This document shows positions 8,110-17,722 of a DNA stretch of 64,000 bases, in pieces. The position numbers and the translations under genes were made by a program. The stretch lies in assembly GCF_000023905.1 (NCBI RefSeq), contig NC_013192.1, forward strand, positions 1,612,001 through 1,676,000, written 5' to 3'. Below the pieces are notes generated by a model. It did not search any database and had not been told where the DNA came from. It saw nothing but the letters and a program-made list of their open reading frames with translations. Position 1 is the first letter of the stretch. Every line of letters begins with the position of its first letter. The DNA comes from Leptotrichia buccalis C-1013-b (GTDB lineage Bacteria > Fusobacteriota > Fusobacteriia > Fusobacteriales > Leptotrichiaceae).

Positions 8110-8219
8110 AGATGTGTTCGATAACCTAAGTTTTTTTATTTTCACAAGGGGTCAAGACCCCTTGCTTTAGAATATTTGTTTTATTAAATTCTAAATATAT
8201 ATAGTTATCGAACAGGTCT
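8110..8219. repeat. Nested inverted-repeat element in the purine operon
   Basis: TGTTCGATAAC (8115-8125) returns inverted as GTTATCGAACA (8204-8214); with flanking AGA/TCT the arms match at 14 of 16 positions. Inside are two further hairpins: CAAGGGGTC/GACCCCTTG (8145-8164) and TTTAGAAT/ATTCTAAA (8166-8195). The right arm overlaps the stop codon of the YciI-family gene. It could be a small non-autonomous mobile element or a structured RNA that modulates readthrough into purM and purN. Confidence 0.6.
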
Positions 8220-8505
8220 ATTCTACAAATGTTTTAAAATTTTTGTTATATTTTGTAGGAAAAAATTCCGTAATTTCATATTCTGCGATTTCATTTGCAT
8301 TAAATGGATCTTCTAAAATTATCTTTTCTACTTCTGATGAACTTTCTGCATTTAACAAAATTACACCGCCTATTCTAGGATTTTTTCTTCCCGAACAAAT
8401 GAATTTTCCCATTTCATAATATTTTTCCAAAAATTTTATGTGTTCTTCTAAATGTTTTTCAACTTCACTTACTTCTTTTATATAATTCAAACTTACAATA
8501 TACAT
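8218..8505 (-). CDS. YciI-family protein
   Basis: A 95-residue protein with the YciI fold signature: MYIVSLNYIK, then EEHIKFLEKYYEMGKFICSG, RIGGVILLNAESS and a terminal DPFNANEIAEYEITEF. The family is a dimeric ferredoxin-like barrel with a conserved His-Asp pair; here the His is in the EEHI stretch and the Asp in EDPF. It begins 9 bases after the purF stop, with AAGGTG as ribosome-binding site, so it belongs to the purine operon. A role in purine synthesis is not established; other members are thought to be small-molecule dehydratases or hydrolases. Confidence 0.8.
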   Translation of the reverse strand: MYIVSLNYIKEVSEVEKHLEEHIKFLEKYYEMGKFICSGRKNPRIGGVILLNAESSSEVEKIILEDPFNANEIAEYEITEFFPTKYNKNFKTFVE

Positions 8506-8514
8506 TTTTTCACC

Positions 8515-9966
8515 TTATTTCTTTAATTCCTCTAAAGCCTCTTTTTGAATTGGCGTCAATGAATCGTAAAATTCTTCCTCATAATCTCCCAATCCAGCTG
8601 GATAATCTCCATTAAAACATTCCATGCAAAGCCCCGTGTAAGGTGCATCAAAATCAAGCCCTATTGACTCAATCAGCCCATCTATGCTAAGAAATGCAAG
8701 CGAATCCGCTCCTATATATTCTTTAACTTCTTCAATCGTTTTATTTGCCGAAATTAACTCTGACGAATTTGAAACATCTATTCCGTAAAAAATAGGAAAT
8801 TTAAATTCTGGCGACGCTATACGGACATGGACTTCCTTTGCTCCTGCTTCTTTTAACAGCTGAACTATACGGCTTGAAGTTGTTCCACGAACTATTGAGT
8901 CATCTATCATAACTACAACTTTATCTTTTACAACACTTTTTACAGCTGATAATTTCATTCTGACACCTTGTTCACGCAATTCCTGAGTTGGCTGAATAAA
9001 AGTACGGGCTACGTATTGATTTTTGATTAATCCCATTTCATAAGGCTTCCCGATTTCTTCCGCATATCCACTTGCCGCTGACAATGATGAGTTGGGAACT
9101 CCAATTATCATATCCGCATGTTCAACTGGCGCTTCCTGTGCCAATCTTCTACCACATCTTTTACGAGCAGAATGTACATTTACTCCCGAAATATCTGAAT
9201 CAGGTCTTGAAAAATACACATATTCCATCGCCGCAATAGCAGTTGAAGTATTTTCAGTATATTTTTCAATTCTGTATCCTTCTTTGTTAATAATAATTAT
9301 TTCTCCAGATCTAATATTTCTAATAAATTCCGCTCCCACGATTTCCAATGCACATGTTTCGCTAGCTAAAATATATGCTCCATTTTTTGTTTTTCCCAAA
9401 ATCAAAGGACGAAATTCAAACGGATCTACCACCCCATACAATTCAGTTTGAGTTTGAACTAAAAACGAAAATCCGCCTTTTACTTGACGCAATGCGTCTT
9501 TTAATTGGCTCAAAAAATCCTTTTCCTTGCTTCTTCTTATCAAATGCACCAACACTTCTGTATCAGATGAAGAATGAAAAATTGCACCATGTTTTTCCAA
9601 TTCTCTTTTCAATGTTCTGGCATTAATTAAATTCCCATTATGTGCTAAAGCTATACTTCCATCAAAAAATTGAAACAAAAATGGCTGAATATTACGACCG
9701 CTACTACTTCCAGAAGTTGCATACCGCACATGCCCTATCGCACTGTTTCCTTCCAGACGATTAAATATTCTATCATCATTAAACACTTCTGACACTAGTC
9801 CAGGCCCACGGTGTCCATTTACACGCTTTCCATCACTTACTACAATTCCTGCCGCTTCCTGTCCACGATGCTGCAAGCTGTGCAATCCATAATAAGTCAA
9901 ACGCGCTGCCTCATGATGTCCAAATACACCAAAAACTCCACACTCTTCATTCAAACTTTTAAACAC
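8515..9966 (-). CDS. purF: Amidophosphoribosyltransferase (PurF)
   Basis: A 483-residue enzyme for the first committed step, PRPP plus glutamine to phosphoribosylamine. It opens [15 protein letters not shown]; removal of an eight-residue propeptide would expose the catalytic Cys9, as in the Bacillus-type enzyme. The glutaminase region has HRGQEAAGI; the PRPP loop is [14 protein letters not shown]. Late cysteines in [14 protein letters not shown] fit the iron-sulfur-cluster class. The start codon is GTG after GGAGGG. It sits between purC and the YciI-family gene. Confidence 0.97.
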   Translation of the reverse strand: MFKSLNEECGVFGVFGHHEAARLTYYGLHSLQHRGQEAAGIVVSDGKRVNGHRGPGLVSEVFNDDRIFNRLEGNSAIGHVRYATSGSSSGRNIQPFLFQFFDGSIALAHNGNLINARTLKRELEKHGAIFHSSSDTEVLVHLIRRSKEKDFLSQLKDALRQVKGGFSFLVQTQTELYGVVDPFEFRPLILGKTKNGAYILASETCALEIVGAEFIRNIRSGEIIIINKEGYRIEKYTENTSTAIAAMEYVYFSRPDSDISGVNVHSARKRCGRRLAQEAPVEHADMIIGVPNSSLSAASGYAEEIGKPYEMGLIKNQYVARTFIQPTQELREQGVRMKLSAVKSVVKDKVVVMIDDSIVRGTTSSRIVQLLKEAGAKEVHVRIASPEFKFPIFYGIDVSNSSELISANKTIEEVKEYIGADSLAFLSIDGLIESIGLDFDAPYTGLCMECFNGDYPAGLGDYEEEFYDSLTPIQKEALEELKK

Positions 9967-9986
9967 GACTTTTTCCCTCCATTAAA

Positions 9987-10706
9987 TTATTCTGCCAATG
10001 CTTTTTCTAAACGTCGCAACACTTCACGATATGCTCCCATTACATCTCCTAAATCCTGTCTAAATCTATCTTTATCCAATTTTTTCAATGTATCCTTATC
10101 CCACAATCTCATTGAATCTGGACTTATTTCGTCAGCTAACAAAATATTTCCATCTTTATCTCTTCCAAATTCTATTTTAAAATCAACCAAAATTAAATTC
10201 ATTTTATCAAAAATTTCTGATAATAATTTATTTATTAAAAATGTTTGTTCTTTTATTTCTTTTAATTCTTCAGCTGAAACTAATTCCAAGGCTAATGCGT
10301 GATCGTCATTTAATAATGGATCTCCTAAATCATCATTTTTGTAAGACAGTTCAAAAGTAGGATTTTTAAAAATTTTCCCTTCTTCAGCTCCGTATTTTTT
10401 TACAAAACTTCCAGTCGCCCTATTTCTAATAATCACTTCCAAAGGCACAATTTCCACCTTTTTACAAAGTTGTTCCCTTTCATTAAGAGTTTCAATCCAG
10501 TGGGTTTTTACACCATTTTTTATCAAATACCCATAAATCAATGTAGAAATTTTATTATTCAAAATCCCTTTATCTTCCAATTGATCTTTTTTAACCCCAT
10601 TAAATGCAGTCGCATCATCTTTAAAATACATAATTATTTCATCCGCATTATCTGTTGCAAAAATTGATTTTGCTTTTCCTTCGTAAATTTGTTCTCTTTT
10701 TTCCAT
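9987..10706 (-). CDS. purC: SAICAR synthetase (PurC)
   Basis: A 239-residue phosphoribosylaminoimidazole-succinocarboxamide synthase. It begins with [11 protein letters not shown] (ATP-binding strand), has [10 protein letters not shown], the [12 protein letters not shown] motif and DFKIEFGRD followed by [14 protein letters not shown]. Length and motif order are standard. It lies between purE and purF, and a GGAGG stands 8 bases before the ATG. Confidence 0.97.
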   Translation of the reverse strand: MEKREQIYEGKAKSIFATDNADEIIMYFKDDATAFNGVKKDQLEDKGILNNKISTLIYGYLIKNGVKTHWIETLNEREQLCKKVEIVPLEVIIRNRATGSFVKKYGAEEGKIFKNPTFELSYKNDDLGDPLLNDDHALALELVSAEELKEIKEQTFLINKLLSEIFDKMNLILVDFKIEFGRDKDGNILLADEISPDSMRLWDKDTLKKLDKDRFRQDLGDVMGAYREVLRRLEKALAE

Positions 10707-10759
10707 TTTTTATTTCCTCCGTTTATATTTTTCGTATCTTTTACAATTTTTTCTATTTT

Positions 10760-11239
10760 CTATAACTCAATTTTTTTCTCATTATCAGCAATAAACTTAG
10801 CCTTCATCTCTTTTCTGAAATTAATCAGTTTTTCTTTAATTTCAGGATATTTTACTGCCAGAATCTGTACAGCCAGCATTCCTGCATTGTATGAATTATC
10901 AATTCCAACTGTAGCCACAGGAATAGATTTTGGCATCTGCACAATTGAATAAAGTGCATCAAGCCCTCCAATCGCTCCATTTAAAGGCACTCCTACAACA
11001 GGAAGAATTGTTTTTGAAGCAATAACTCCAGGTAAATGCGCCGCAAGCCCAGCTCCAGCGATAATCACTTCAGCTCCTCTTGTTTCCACATCTGCAAGAA
11101 CTTCCTCCAATTTTTCAGGAACTCTGTGAGCCGACAAGATATAAGCCTCATATTCAAGCCCAAATTCTTTCAAGCAATTCGCAGCTCCTCTCATTTTTTC
11201 AGTATCCGACTGACTTCCAAAAAATATTGCTACTTTCAT
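10760..11239 (-). CDS. purE: N5-carboxyaminoimidazole ribonucleotide mutase (PurE)
   Basis: A 159-residue class I PurE, moving the carboxyl group from N5-CAIR to CAIR. It carries IFFGSQSDTEKM (class I phosphate loop), SAHRVPEKL with the catalytic histidine, IAGAGLAAHLPGVIAS and GVPLNGAIGGLDAL. A normal class I enzyme needs PurK, which is not in this window. It is preceded by AGGAGG and separated from purL by a GC-rich hairpin. Confidence 0.96.
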   Translation of the reverse strand: MKVAIFFGSQSDTEKMRGAANCLKEFGLEYEAYILSAHRVPEKLEEVLADVETRGAEVIIAGAGLAAHLPGVIASKTILPVVGVPLNGAIGGLDALYSIVQMPKSIPVATVGIDNSYNAGMLAVQILAVKYPEIKEKLINFRKEMKAKFIADNEKKIEL

Positions 11240-11309
11240 TATTGTCTTTCCTCCTATTTTTTATACAATTTTGTTTAAACATTCACTTTTTTTATTTCAG
11301 ATTTTTAGC

Positions 11310-11333
11310 AAGGGCATCAATTGCAATGCCCTT
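11310..11333. repeat. Hairpin between purL and purE
   Basis: AAGGGCAT (11310-11317) and ATGCCCTT (11326-11333) form a perfect stem around CAATTGCA. It is the third GC-rich hairpin within the purine operon and may tune the stability of the two transcript halves. Confidence 0.6.
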
Positions 11334-11341
11334 ACATTATC

Positions 11342-14300
11342 CTATTTAAAAAATTTTATTCCATTTCTAAAGATATTTTGTTCCTTATTTCCGTAAATAT
11401 TTTTGTAAACATTCTTACCTTTTCTTTCAGAATGCCCCATTTTTCCAAAAATTCTTCCATTATAAGCAAGCATTCCTTCGATCGCATAATAAGAACCATT
11501 TGGATTAAATTGTGAATCTATTGTTGAATTCCCTTCTAAATCCACATATTTTGTTGCAATTTGATTGTTTTCATATAATTTTTTGTATTCTTCTTCTGTA
11601 AGAACTATTCTTCCTTCACCGTGAGAAATTGCAACCGAGTGAATATCTCCTTCTTTCATATCTGAAAGCCAAGGAGAGTTATTTGTAATAATCTTTGTCT
11701 GGACGATTTTTGACATATGCTTATCAATTGTGTTGAAAGTCAATGTTGGTGAAGTTTCGTTCAATTCACGGATTTCCCCGTAAGGAAGTAATCCTGATTT
11801 TATCAATGCTTGGAAACCGTTACAAATTCCTAAAATTAATCCGTCACGTTTTAACAGGTTTTCTACTGCTTCTTTAACTTTTTTATTTTTTAGAACAGCA
11901 ACCATGAATTTAGCAGAACCATCTGGCTCGTCTCCTGCACTAAATCCTCCTGGCAGCATTAAAATCTGTGAATTATCAATTTCTTTGACAAAATTATCAA
12001 TTGAATTTAAAATATTATTATGCGACAAGTTGTTAAATACTCCAATTTTCGCAAGTCCGCCTTCACGGTTAAATGCCCTTTCCAAGTCATATTCTGAGTT
12101 TGTTCCTGGAAATACTGGGATAAATACTCTTGGTTTTGCATAAGTATTTGAAATATTGCTAATCATGTTTTCATGTTCAATTTTTTTCAATTTTTCATAT
12201 TTTAAGCCTTCACAATGTGCGATTTTATGCTCTTTTTCCACTTCTTTTTTCGTTGGGAATATTTTTTCAAGTTTACTTTCCCAATTTCCAATTAATTCAT
12301 CCAAATCAAAATTTGTTCCATTTACAGTAATTTTTGCTTCACTTGTAACTTTTCCAAGTAAAACTGCATTTTTGTAATCAATATTTTCAGCAGTTTCCAC
12401 AACAAATGCTCCATAATTTACTTTAAACCAGTCATTTTCATCAATCTGCGCAGCAACATCCACACCAAGTTTATTTCCAAATGTCATTTTCGCAAGACTT
12501 TCAGCGATTCCACCATTTTTCACAGCCGTAGCAGACACAATTTTTTTATTTCTTATATTTTCAGTTATAAAATCAAAGTTTGCTTTTAGCTCGTCAAGTT
12601 TTGGCAAATCATTTTCATCATTTGGCGTTGTAATCAGGTACACATTGTTTCCAGCCTTTTTAAATTCGCTAGAAATTACATTTTCAGCATCTGTAACGCT
12701 TACTGCAAATGATACCAATGTAGGCGGTACGGAAATTTCGTTAAATGTTCCACTCATTGAATCTTTTCCACCGATTGACGGCAATCCAAAGGATTTCTGT
12801 ATGTACAATGCTCCTAATAATGCTGATAATGGTTTACCCCATTTTTTAGAATCCTGCCCCAATCTTTCAAAATATTCCTGGAATGTAAATCTGATGTTTT
12901 TGTAGTTTCCTCCACCAGCGACAACTTTTGCCATTGACTCGATTACAGCGTAAGCACCACCGTGGAATGTGCTTTGTTTTGCAACATAAGGATTATATCC
13001 GTATCCAACCATTGAGGCGACATCAGTTTCCGCATTAATTACCGACACTTTTTGTACTGAAACTTCTGCAGGAGTCAACTGATATTTTCCACCAAATGGC
13101 ATTAATACCGTCGTTGCTCCAATTGTTGAATCAAAAGTTTCAACTAATCCTCTTTGCGAAGCGACATTTAAGTCTTTCAAGTTATTTACAAATTTACTTC
13201 TAAAGTCATTTCCTTCAACTTCTCTGTTCAAGTTTAATTTTGGCGTATTTTCAATTGTAATATTGATATTTGAGGCGGCTCCGTTTGTATTTAAGAAATC
13301 TCTTGAAATATCAACAATTGCTTTTCCATTGTATTTCATAACAAGCCTATTTGAATCGTTAATTTCAGCTACTTGATACGCTTCCAGATTTTCCTCGTTT
13401 GCAAATTCTATAAATTTATCCAAGTTTTGTTTTTCAATAACAACTGCCATTCTCTCCTGCGACTCTGAAATAGCAAGTTCTGTACCAGTTAGCCCAATAT
13501 ATTTGACTCTTACTTTATTCAAGTCAATTTCAAGCCCGTCAGCCAATTCTCCAATCGCAACCGAAACTCCTCCAGCTCCAAAGTCATTACATTTTTTAAT
13601 TAATTTTGTAACATTTTTATTTCTGAAAAGTCTTTGAATTTTTCTTTCAACAATTGCATTACCTTTTTGCACTTCAGCACTTGATTTTTCCGAAGATTCT
13701 GTCGTATGTTCCTTAGACGATCCAGTCGCCCCTCCAATTCCATCTCTTCCAGTTCTTCCACCAAGCAGAATTACAATATCCCCATTTTCAGGCTTTTCAC
13801 GAATAATATTTTCAGCAGGTGCCGCTCCCACGACAAGTCCCAGTTCCATTCTTTTAGCCTTATATCCTTCATCGTAAATTTCATTTACATGAGTTGTTGC
13901 AAGCCCAATCTGATTTCCGTAAGAAGAAAATCCGTGTGCAGCTACTTGCGTAATAACCTTTTGTGGCAATTTTCCAGCCATTGTATCCTCAATTTTTTCA
14001 GTTGGATCAGCAGAACCGCTAATTCTCACAGCCTGATAAACATAAGTTCTTCCAGATAACGGATCACGGATTGCTCCACCAATACAAGTAGAAGCCCCTC
14101 CAAACGGCTCAATTTCTGTCGGATGGTTATGAGTTTCATTTTTAAACTGCAAAATCCATTTTTCAGTAGTTGTACTCTTTTCCCCATCTTCATCAATTCT
14201 CTCAATTGGCACATCAATATAAATCGAACAAGCATTTATTTCATCTGAAACTTCCAAATCTGGCAAGTTTCCATTTTTTCTCTGCTCTTTTCCAAAAATT

Positions 14301-15148
14301 GTAGCAAGATCCATAAGAGTCATCGGCTTTTTAGAAATTCTGTCAGCATGAACGTACTCCCTGCTTTCCAAGTACTCATTAATAGCCTTTTCAATGATAT
14401 TTTTATAAGTTTCATTTTCAACTTTTATATCATCAATAATTGTTTCAAAAGTTGTGTGTCGGCAATGATCGCTCCAGTAAGTATCAAGAACACGAATTTC
14501 AGTTTCCGTAGGATTTCTTTTTTCCTCATTTTTAAAATATTCCTGAATAAATAGCAAGTCATTTACAGTCATCGCCAGTTCCAATTCATTTTTAAGACTT
14601 TCAATTTCCTCTTTTGTTTTTTCAGTAAATCCTTCATAAACAATAACATCATCCGTATTTTCAGTTTCAACATTTTCACTTAGAACATTTAAATCTTTTT
14701 CCCGTGCCTCAACCTCATTTATATAATATTTTTTTATTCTCGCAAATTCATCAGGAGAAATTTTTCCGTATAAAATTATCAATTTCCCACTTTTTACATT
14801 AATATTATTATCTTCGTCAATCAATAAATTTATACATTGAATTGCAGAATCCGCTCTCTGATCATATTGCCCTGGTAAAAATTCCACTGAGAAATACACA
14901 TTTTCTGAATTTTTTTCTTTAAACACTTCATCAAACGATTTAAAAACATTGTCAACATTTATTTCAGAAAACACAGTTTTTTCCAATTTTTCCAAATCAT
15001 TTTCACCTAAATTAAAAATATCATAAATATTTAAAACTCTTACACTTGTAAGCCCATCTATCCCGATATTTTCCTTTAAGTCGCTAAATAAATTTTGTGC
15101 TTCCACTCTAAAATCTTCTTTTTTTTCTACAAAGATTCTATAATTCAT
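11342..15148 (-). CDS. purL: Phosphoribosylformylglycinamidine synthase, single-chain (PurL)
   Basis: A 1268-residue large-type FGAM synthase combining synthetase and glutaminase in one chain. The start at 15148 (MNYRIFVEK) is chosen because GAAGGAG lies 8 bases upstream; the frame stays open further up but without such a site. The synthetase part includes LDTYWSDHCRHTTFE, NETHNHPTEIEPFGGAST and GFSSYGNQIG. The C-terminal class I amidotransferase domain has VFPGTNSEYDLERAF, GGFSAGDEPDG, the nucleophile in GICNGFQALI (about residue 1107) and SHGEGR. No purS or purQ is needed. It is the first enzyme gene of the operon, behind a leader with a small ORF. Confidence 0.97.
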   Translation of the reverse strand: MNYRIFVEKKEDFRVEAQNLFSDLKENIGIDGLTSVRVLNIYDIFNLGENDLEKLEKTVFSEINVDNVFKSFDEVFKEKNSENVYFSVEFLPGQYDQRADSAIQCINLLIDEDNNINVKSGKLIILYGKISPDEFARIKKYYINEVEAREKDLNVLSENVETENTDDVIVYEGFTEKTKEEIESLKNELELAMTVNDLLFIQEYFKNEEKRNPTETEIRVLDTYWSDHCRHTTFETIIDDIKVENETYKNIIEKAINEYLESREYVHADRISKKPMTLMDLATIFGKEQRKNGNLPDLEVSDEINACSIYIDVPIERIDEDGEKSTTTEKWILQFKNETHNHPTEIEPFGGASTCIGGAIRDPLSGRTYVYQAVRISGSADPTEKIEDTMAGKLPQKVITQVAAHGFSSYGNQIGLATTHVNEIYDEGYKAKRMELGLVVGAAPAENIIREKPENGDIVILLGGRTGRDGIGGATGSSKEHTTESSEKSSAEVQKGNAIVERKIQRLFRNKNVTKLIKKCNDFGAGGVSVAIGELADGLEIDLNKVRVKYIGLTGTELAISESQERMAVVIEKQNLDKFIEFANEENLEAYQVAEINDSNRLVMKYNGKAIVDISRDFLNTNGAASNINITIENTPKLNLNREVEGNDFRSKFVNNLKDLNVASQRGLVETFDSTIGATTVLMPFGGKYQLTPAEVSVQKVSVINAETDVASMVGYGYNPYVAKQSTFHGGAYAVIESMAKVVAGGGNYKNIRFTFQEYFERLGQDSKKWGKPLSALLGALYIQKSFGLPSIGGKDSMSGTFNEISVPPTLVSFAVSVTDAENVISSEFKKAGNNVYLITTPNDENDLPKLDELKANFDFITENIRNKKIVSATAVKNGGIAESLAKMTFGNKLGVDVAAQIDENDWFKVNYGAFVVETAENIDYKNAVLLGKVTSEAKITVNGTNFDLDELIGNWESKLEKIFPTKKEVEKEHKIAHCEGLKYEKLKKIEHENMISNISNTYAKPRVFIPVFPGTNSEYDLERAFNREGGLAKIGVFNNLSHNNILNSIDNFVKEIDNSQILMLPGGFSAGDEPDGSAKFMVAVLKNKKVKEAVENLLKRDGLILGICNGFQALIKSGLLPYGEIRELNETSPTLTFNTIDKHMSKIVQTKIITNNSPWLSDMKEGDIHSVAISHGEGRIVLTEEEYKKLYENNQIATKYVDLEGNSTIDSQFNPNGSYYAIEGMLAYNGRIFGKMGHSERKGKNVYKNIYGNKEQNIFRNGIKFFK

Positions 15149-15181
15149 CTTTTTTTCTCCTTCTTTCTTTTTATAATTTAT

Positions 15182-15222
15182 AAAAAATAAAAATCTAAGC
15201 AAAAAAATTCACCTAGATTTCC
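15182..15222 (-). terminator. Terminator-like hairpin in the purL leader
   Basis: On the minus strand AAATCTA pairs with TAGATTT and runs into a T-rich stretch just before the purL ribosome-binding site and directly after the stop codon of the leader ORF. The stem is short, so this may be a weak attenuator. Confidence 0.35.
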
Positions 15223-15229
15223 CATATAT

Positions 15230-15337
15230 TTATATATTTAATTTTTTATATTTTTTATATAACAAAGTAGACAATTTTACAATTTGTCCCGTAAAAAATA
15301 TCCTGAACATTTTCATGACAAAAAATTTTTTTTTCAT
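15230..15337 (-). CDS. Small leader ORF upstream of purL (35 aa)
   Basis: A 35-codon ORF with a strong ribosome-binding site (GGAGG, 6 bases before the ATG). It reads MKKKFFVMKMFRIFFTGQIV and ends with a basic stretch (LYKKYKKLNI). It is highly basic and rich in Phe, Lys and Ile and has no clear membrane segment. It lies about 80 bases upstream of purL, after the operon promoter at 15445-15473 and before a weak terminator-like hairpin, the place of a regulatory leader peptide. I do not recognise the sequence. It could also be an independent small protein. Confidence 0.5.
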   Translation of the reverse strand: MKKKFFVMKMFRIFFTGQIVKLSTLLYKKYKKLNI

Positions 15338-15444
15338 TTTTCCTCCACAATAAATTTAACTTTACACATTATTAGTAAATCATTTCAAATAATTAACAAT
15401 TATTTTTAAAATTTTAGATTATTGCAAAATTCCCCTACAATAAA

Positions 15445-15473
15445 AGTATAGCAAAATTTTATTATTTTTTCAA
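15445..15473 (-). promoter_or_regulatory. Purine operon promoter
   Basis: Minus-strand TTGAAA (15473-15468), 17-base spacer, TATACT (15450-15445). It would drive the leader ORF and purL-E-C-F-yciI-M-N. No recognisable purine riboswitch follows it. Confidence 0.75.
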
Positions 15474-15590
15474 GGTAAAAAAAGTAAAACCATTTTTTTA
15501 ATCATATGTTTAACGCTCATAATATTTATATATACAAACAATTTTTACTTAATTATAATAAAATTATTTTTATAAGCTACAACTTTAAAT

Positions 15591-15944
15591 TTATTTTAAC
15601 TTTTCCACCCACTCAGCTTCCTTAAATCCAACTAGCACAAAATCCTTCCCTACCAAAAGTGGTCTTTTTAATACCATTCCATTGCTTGCAAGTAATTCAA
15701 ACTGCTCATCTTCTGACATCTCTGCCAATTTTTCCTTTAAGTTTAGCTCCTTGTAAACATTCCCGCTTGTATTAAAAAATCTTTTTAACGGCAATCCACT
15801 TTCTTTATAATATTTCTTAATATCTTCCTTCGATGGTGTTTCTTCCACAATGTGCTTATATTCGTAATCAATCCCATTTTCCTCCAGCCATTTTACAGCT
15901 TTTTTACAAGTTGTGCATCTTGGATAACAATATATTTTGTTCAT
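15591..15944 (-). CDS. ArsC/Spx-family thioredoxin-fold protein
   Basis: A 117-residue member of the ArsC/Spx/YffB family. It starts MNKIYCYPRCTTCKKAVKWL, giving a C-T-T-C pair in the thioredoxin-fold active loop, and has LPLKRFFNTSG and LLASNGMVLKRPLL later, the usual family pattern. The Cys-X-X-Cys is like that of Spx and MgsR regulators rather than the single cysteine of arsenate reductases, but neighbours do not settle whether it is an enzyme or a redox regulator. It is a monocistronic unit upstream of the purine operon promoter. Confidence 0.85.
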   Translation of the reverse strand: MNKIYCYPRCTTCKKAVKWLEENGIDYEYKHIVEETPSKEDIKKYYKESGLPLKRFFNTSGNVYKELNLKEKLAEMSEDEQFELLASNGMVLKRPLLVGKDFVLVGFKEAEWVEKLK

Positions 15945-16054
15945 TTTTTTACTTCCTTTCGTAATTTATTAAAATTTAAATTAATTAACAGATTAATATT
16001 TATTTTTCCAATATTTCCTCTATACTTTTTTCACTTTTTATAAATTAGAAATTC

Positions 16055-17704
16055 TTACAATTCAATCTCACTCTCATAATACAAAACCTGATTTATATTT
16101 CCTTGCAAAAATTCAACCTTTTCCCTAATTTCCTCAGATACAAAGGGCATTTTTATATCTGACAGAGTTTCTTTTAAAGTTTGTGTTAACTCCACTATTT
16201 GCACTTTATATTTATCCAATTTTAAATCATTTGCCATTGCTTTTATACAATCTTCAAGAGTTCCAATTTCATCAACCAAATTGATATTTTTGGCTTCGCT
16301 TCCAAGCCACACTCTTCCTTGTGCAATTTTTTCAAGTTCCTCATCATTCATTCCTCTGGCTACCATTACATGTTCCTTAAACTCGCCATAAACTTCATTC
16401 ATATTATGGATTAATTTCTCTTTTGAATCTTCTCCTAATTCTTCAAATGGATTCAGCATATCAAAGCCCGCACCCTTTCCAAATCCTTCCAAATTAACAT
16501 CTAACTTTTTCATTGTTCCTACAACTTCAGGATACATCATAACAACACCAATTGAACCTGTCAAAGTGAAGTTATTTGCAAATAATTTTTTTCCAGTTGT
16601 AGCAATGTAATAACCTCCACTTGCACACAAATCTCCCATTGAAACATATATCGGCACAGTCAATTTTTTTAATTTCTTATATATTTTTTCAGAAACTAAA
16701 GCACTTCCACCAGGCGAATTTATTCTTAATACTAACCCTTTCAAATTCTTTATTTCTTTTAATTCCTCAAGTTTTTCACAAACATTATCATAAGTAATAT
16801 TTTTGTTGGGATTTTTCATATCAATAACGCCCTCAAGATTTATCACAGCAATTGTATCTTTTGCCTTTTCCTTCTTATCTTTTGTCATCACAATATAATC
16901 TTCAATCGAAACTGTATCTTCTTTATAATTTATCCCAATCTCATCATAATCAGCAACACCGTCAATCAATTTATATTCCAAAGCCTTTTTCTTCCCAGCA
17001 AAAATCAAATTTCCACTCAATATCTCATTTTCAATATCAGTCCCTCTTTTACTTTTTACCAATTCCACAAAATCTTCAAAAACTTTATCTTTTATATTTT
17101 TAATTGATTCCTTTTTCTCTTCCGACATTTGGTTATGGCTAAATTTTTCTCCAGCCACCTTGTAATCACCAATATGAAGCACATTCATTCTTATCCCAAA
17201 CTTTTCCAGAAACGACTTCAAATAAAATTCCTTATGCAAATATCCCCTAAAAATAAGAGTTGACTGCCTTGTGTCAAACATAAAAATCTTATTAGCAAGC
17301 ATAGCCTGTCTATATCGACTTTCCTCAAAAAGCGTTCCTATCGCCACAACTTCCTTATTTTTTTTAATCTTATCAAAAATTTTAGAAATTTCTTCCAGCT
17401 GTGAAAGTGTCAAATTTAACTTATCCACATCAATAATCACTTTTTTTATATTTTTATCTTCCGCAAGATTATTTAATCCTTGCAATATTTGATAATACGA
17501 TAATTTCTCTTTCCCCTTTAATGCAGGCATAGCCACATCTTCCTTTAATTTTTTCACATCAAAAACAACAGTTTTTACTTTTTTTAAAGGCAATTTCTTC
17601 TTATTTTTTACTCTAAGAATCTTCTTTACAAAAATTAAACTTAAAATTACACACAAAATAAGCATTATTACTATTTCTAACAACATTTTCAAAATAAACA
17701 TCAT
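16055..17704 (-). CDS. sppA: Signal peptide peptidase SppA (67K type)
   Basis: A 549-residue membrane-anchored serine protease of family S49 that degrades cleaved signal peptides. Residues 5-27 form a membrane anchor. It has two tandem S49 domains: the first supplies the catalytic lysine in IGDYKVAGEKF (Lys182), the second the nucleophile in GDLCASGGYY (Ser362), preceded by LRINSPGGSA and followed by TLTGSIGVV. This Lys/Ser split across domains is the E. coli-type arrangement. The second ATG (17701) is slightly better spaced from the AGGAG, so the start may be one codon later. Confidence 0.93.
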   Translation of the reverse strand: MMFILKMLLEIVIMLILCVILSLIFVKKILRVKNKKKLPLKKVKTVVFDVKKLKEDVAMPALKGKEKLSYYQILQGLNNLAEDKNIKKVIIDVDKLNLTLSQLEEISKIFDKIKKNKEVVAIGTLFEESRYRQAMLANKIFMFDTRQSTLIFRGYLHKEFYLKSFLEKFGIRMNVLHIGDYKVAGEKFSHNQMSEEKKESIKNIKDKVFEDFVELVKSKRGTDIENEILSGNLIFAGKKKALEYKLIDGVADYDEIGINYKEDTVSIEDYIVMTKDKKEKAKDTIAVINLEGVIDMKNPNKNITYDNVCEKLEELKEIKNLKGLVLRINSPGGSALVSEKIYKKLKKLTVPIYVSMGDLCASGGYYIATTGKKLFANNFTLTGSIGVVMMYPEVVGTMKKLDVNLEGFGKGAGFDMLNPFEELGEDSKEKLIHNMNEVYGEFKEHVMVARGMNDEELEKIAQGRVWLGSEAKNINLVDEIGTLEDCIKAMANDLKLDKYKVQIVELTQTLKETLSDIKMPFVSEEIREKVEFLQGNINQVLYYESEIEL

Positions 17705-17722
17705 ATCAACTCCTTCTTGCTA

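Noticed and set aside
15149-15202. Upstream extension of PurL by 18 codons
   Set aside because: The extension has no ribosome-binding site and begins with a non-family hydrophobic stretch; GAAGGAG directly precedes the ATG at 15148.
15337-15440. Possible purine riboswitch in the purL leader
   Set aside because: The conserved purine-aptamer loops cannot be found on either strand between promoter and leader ORF.
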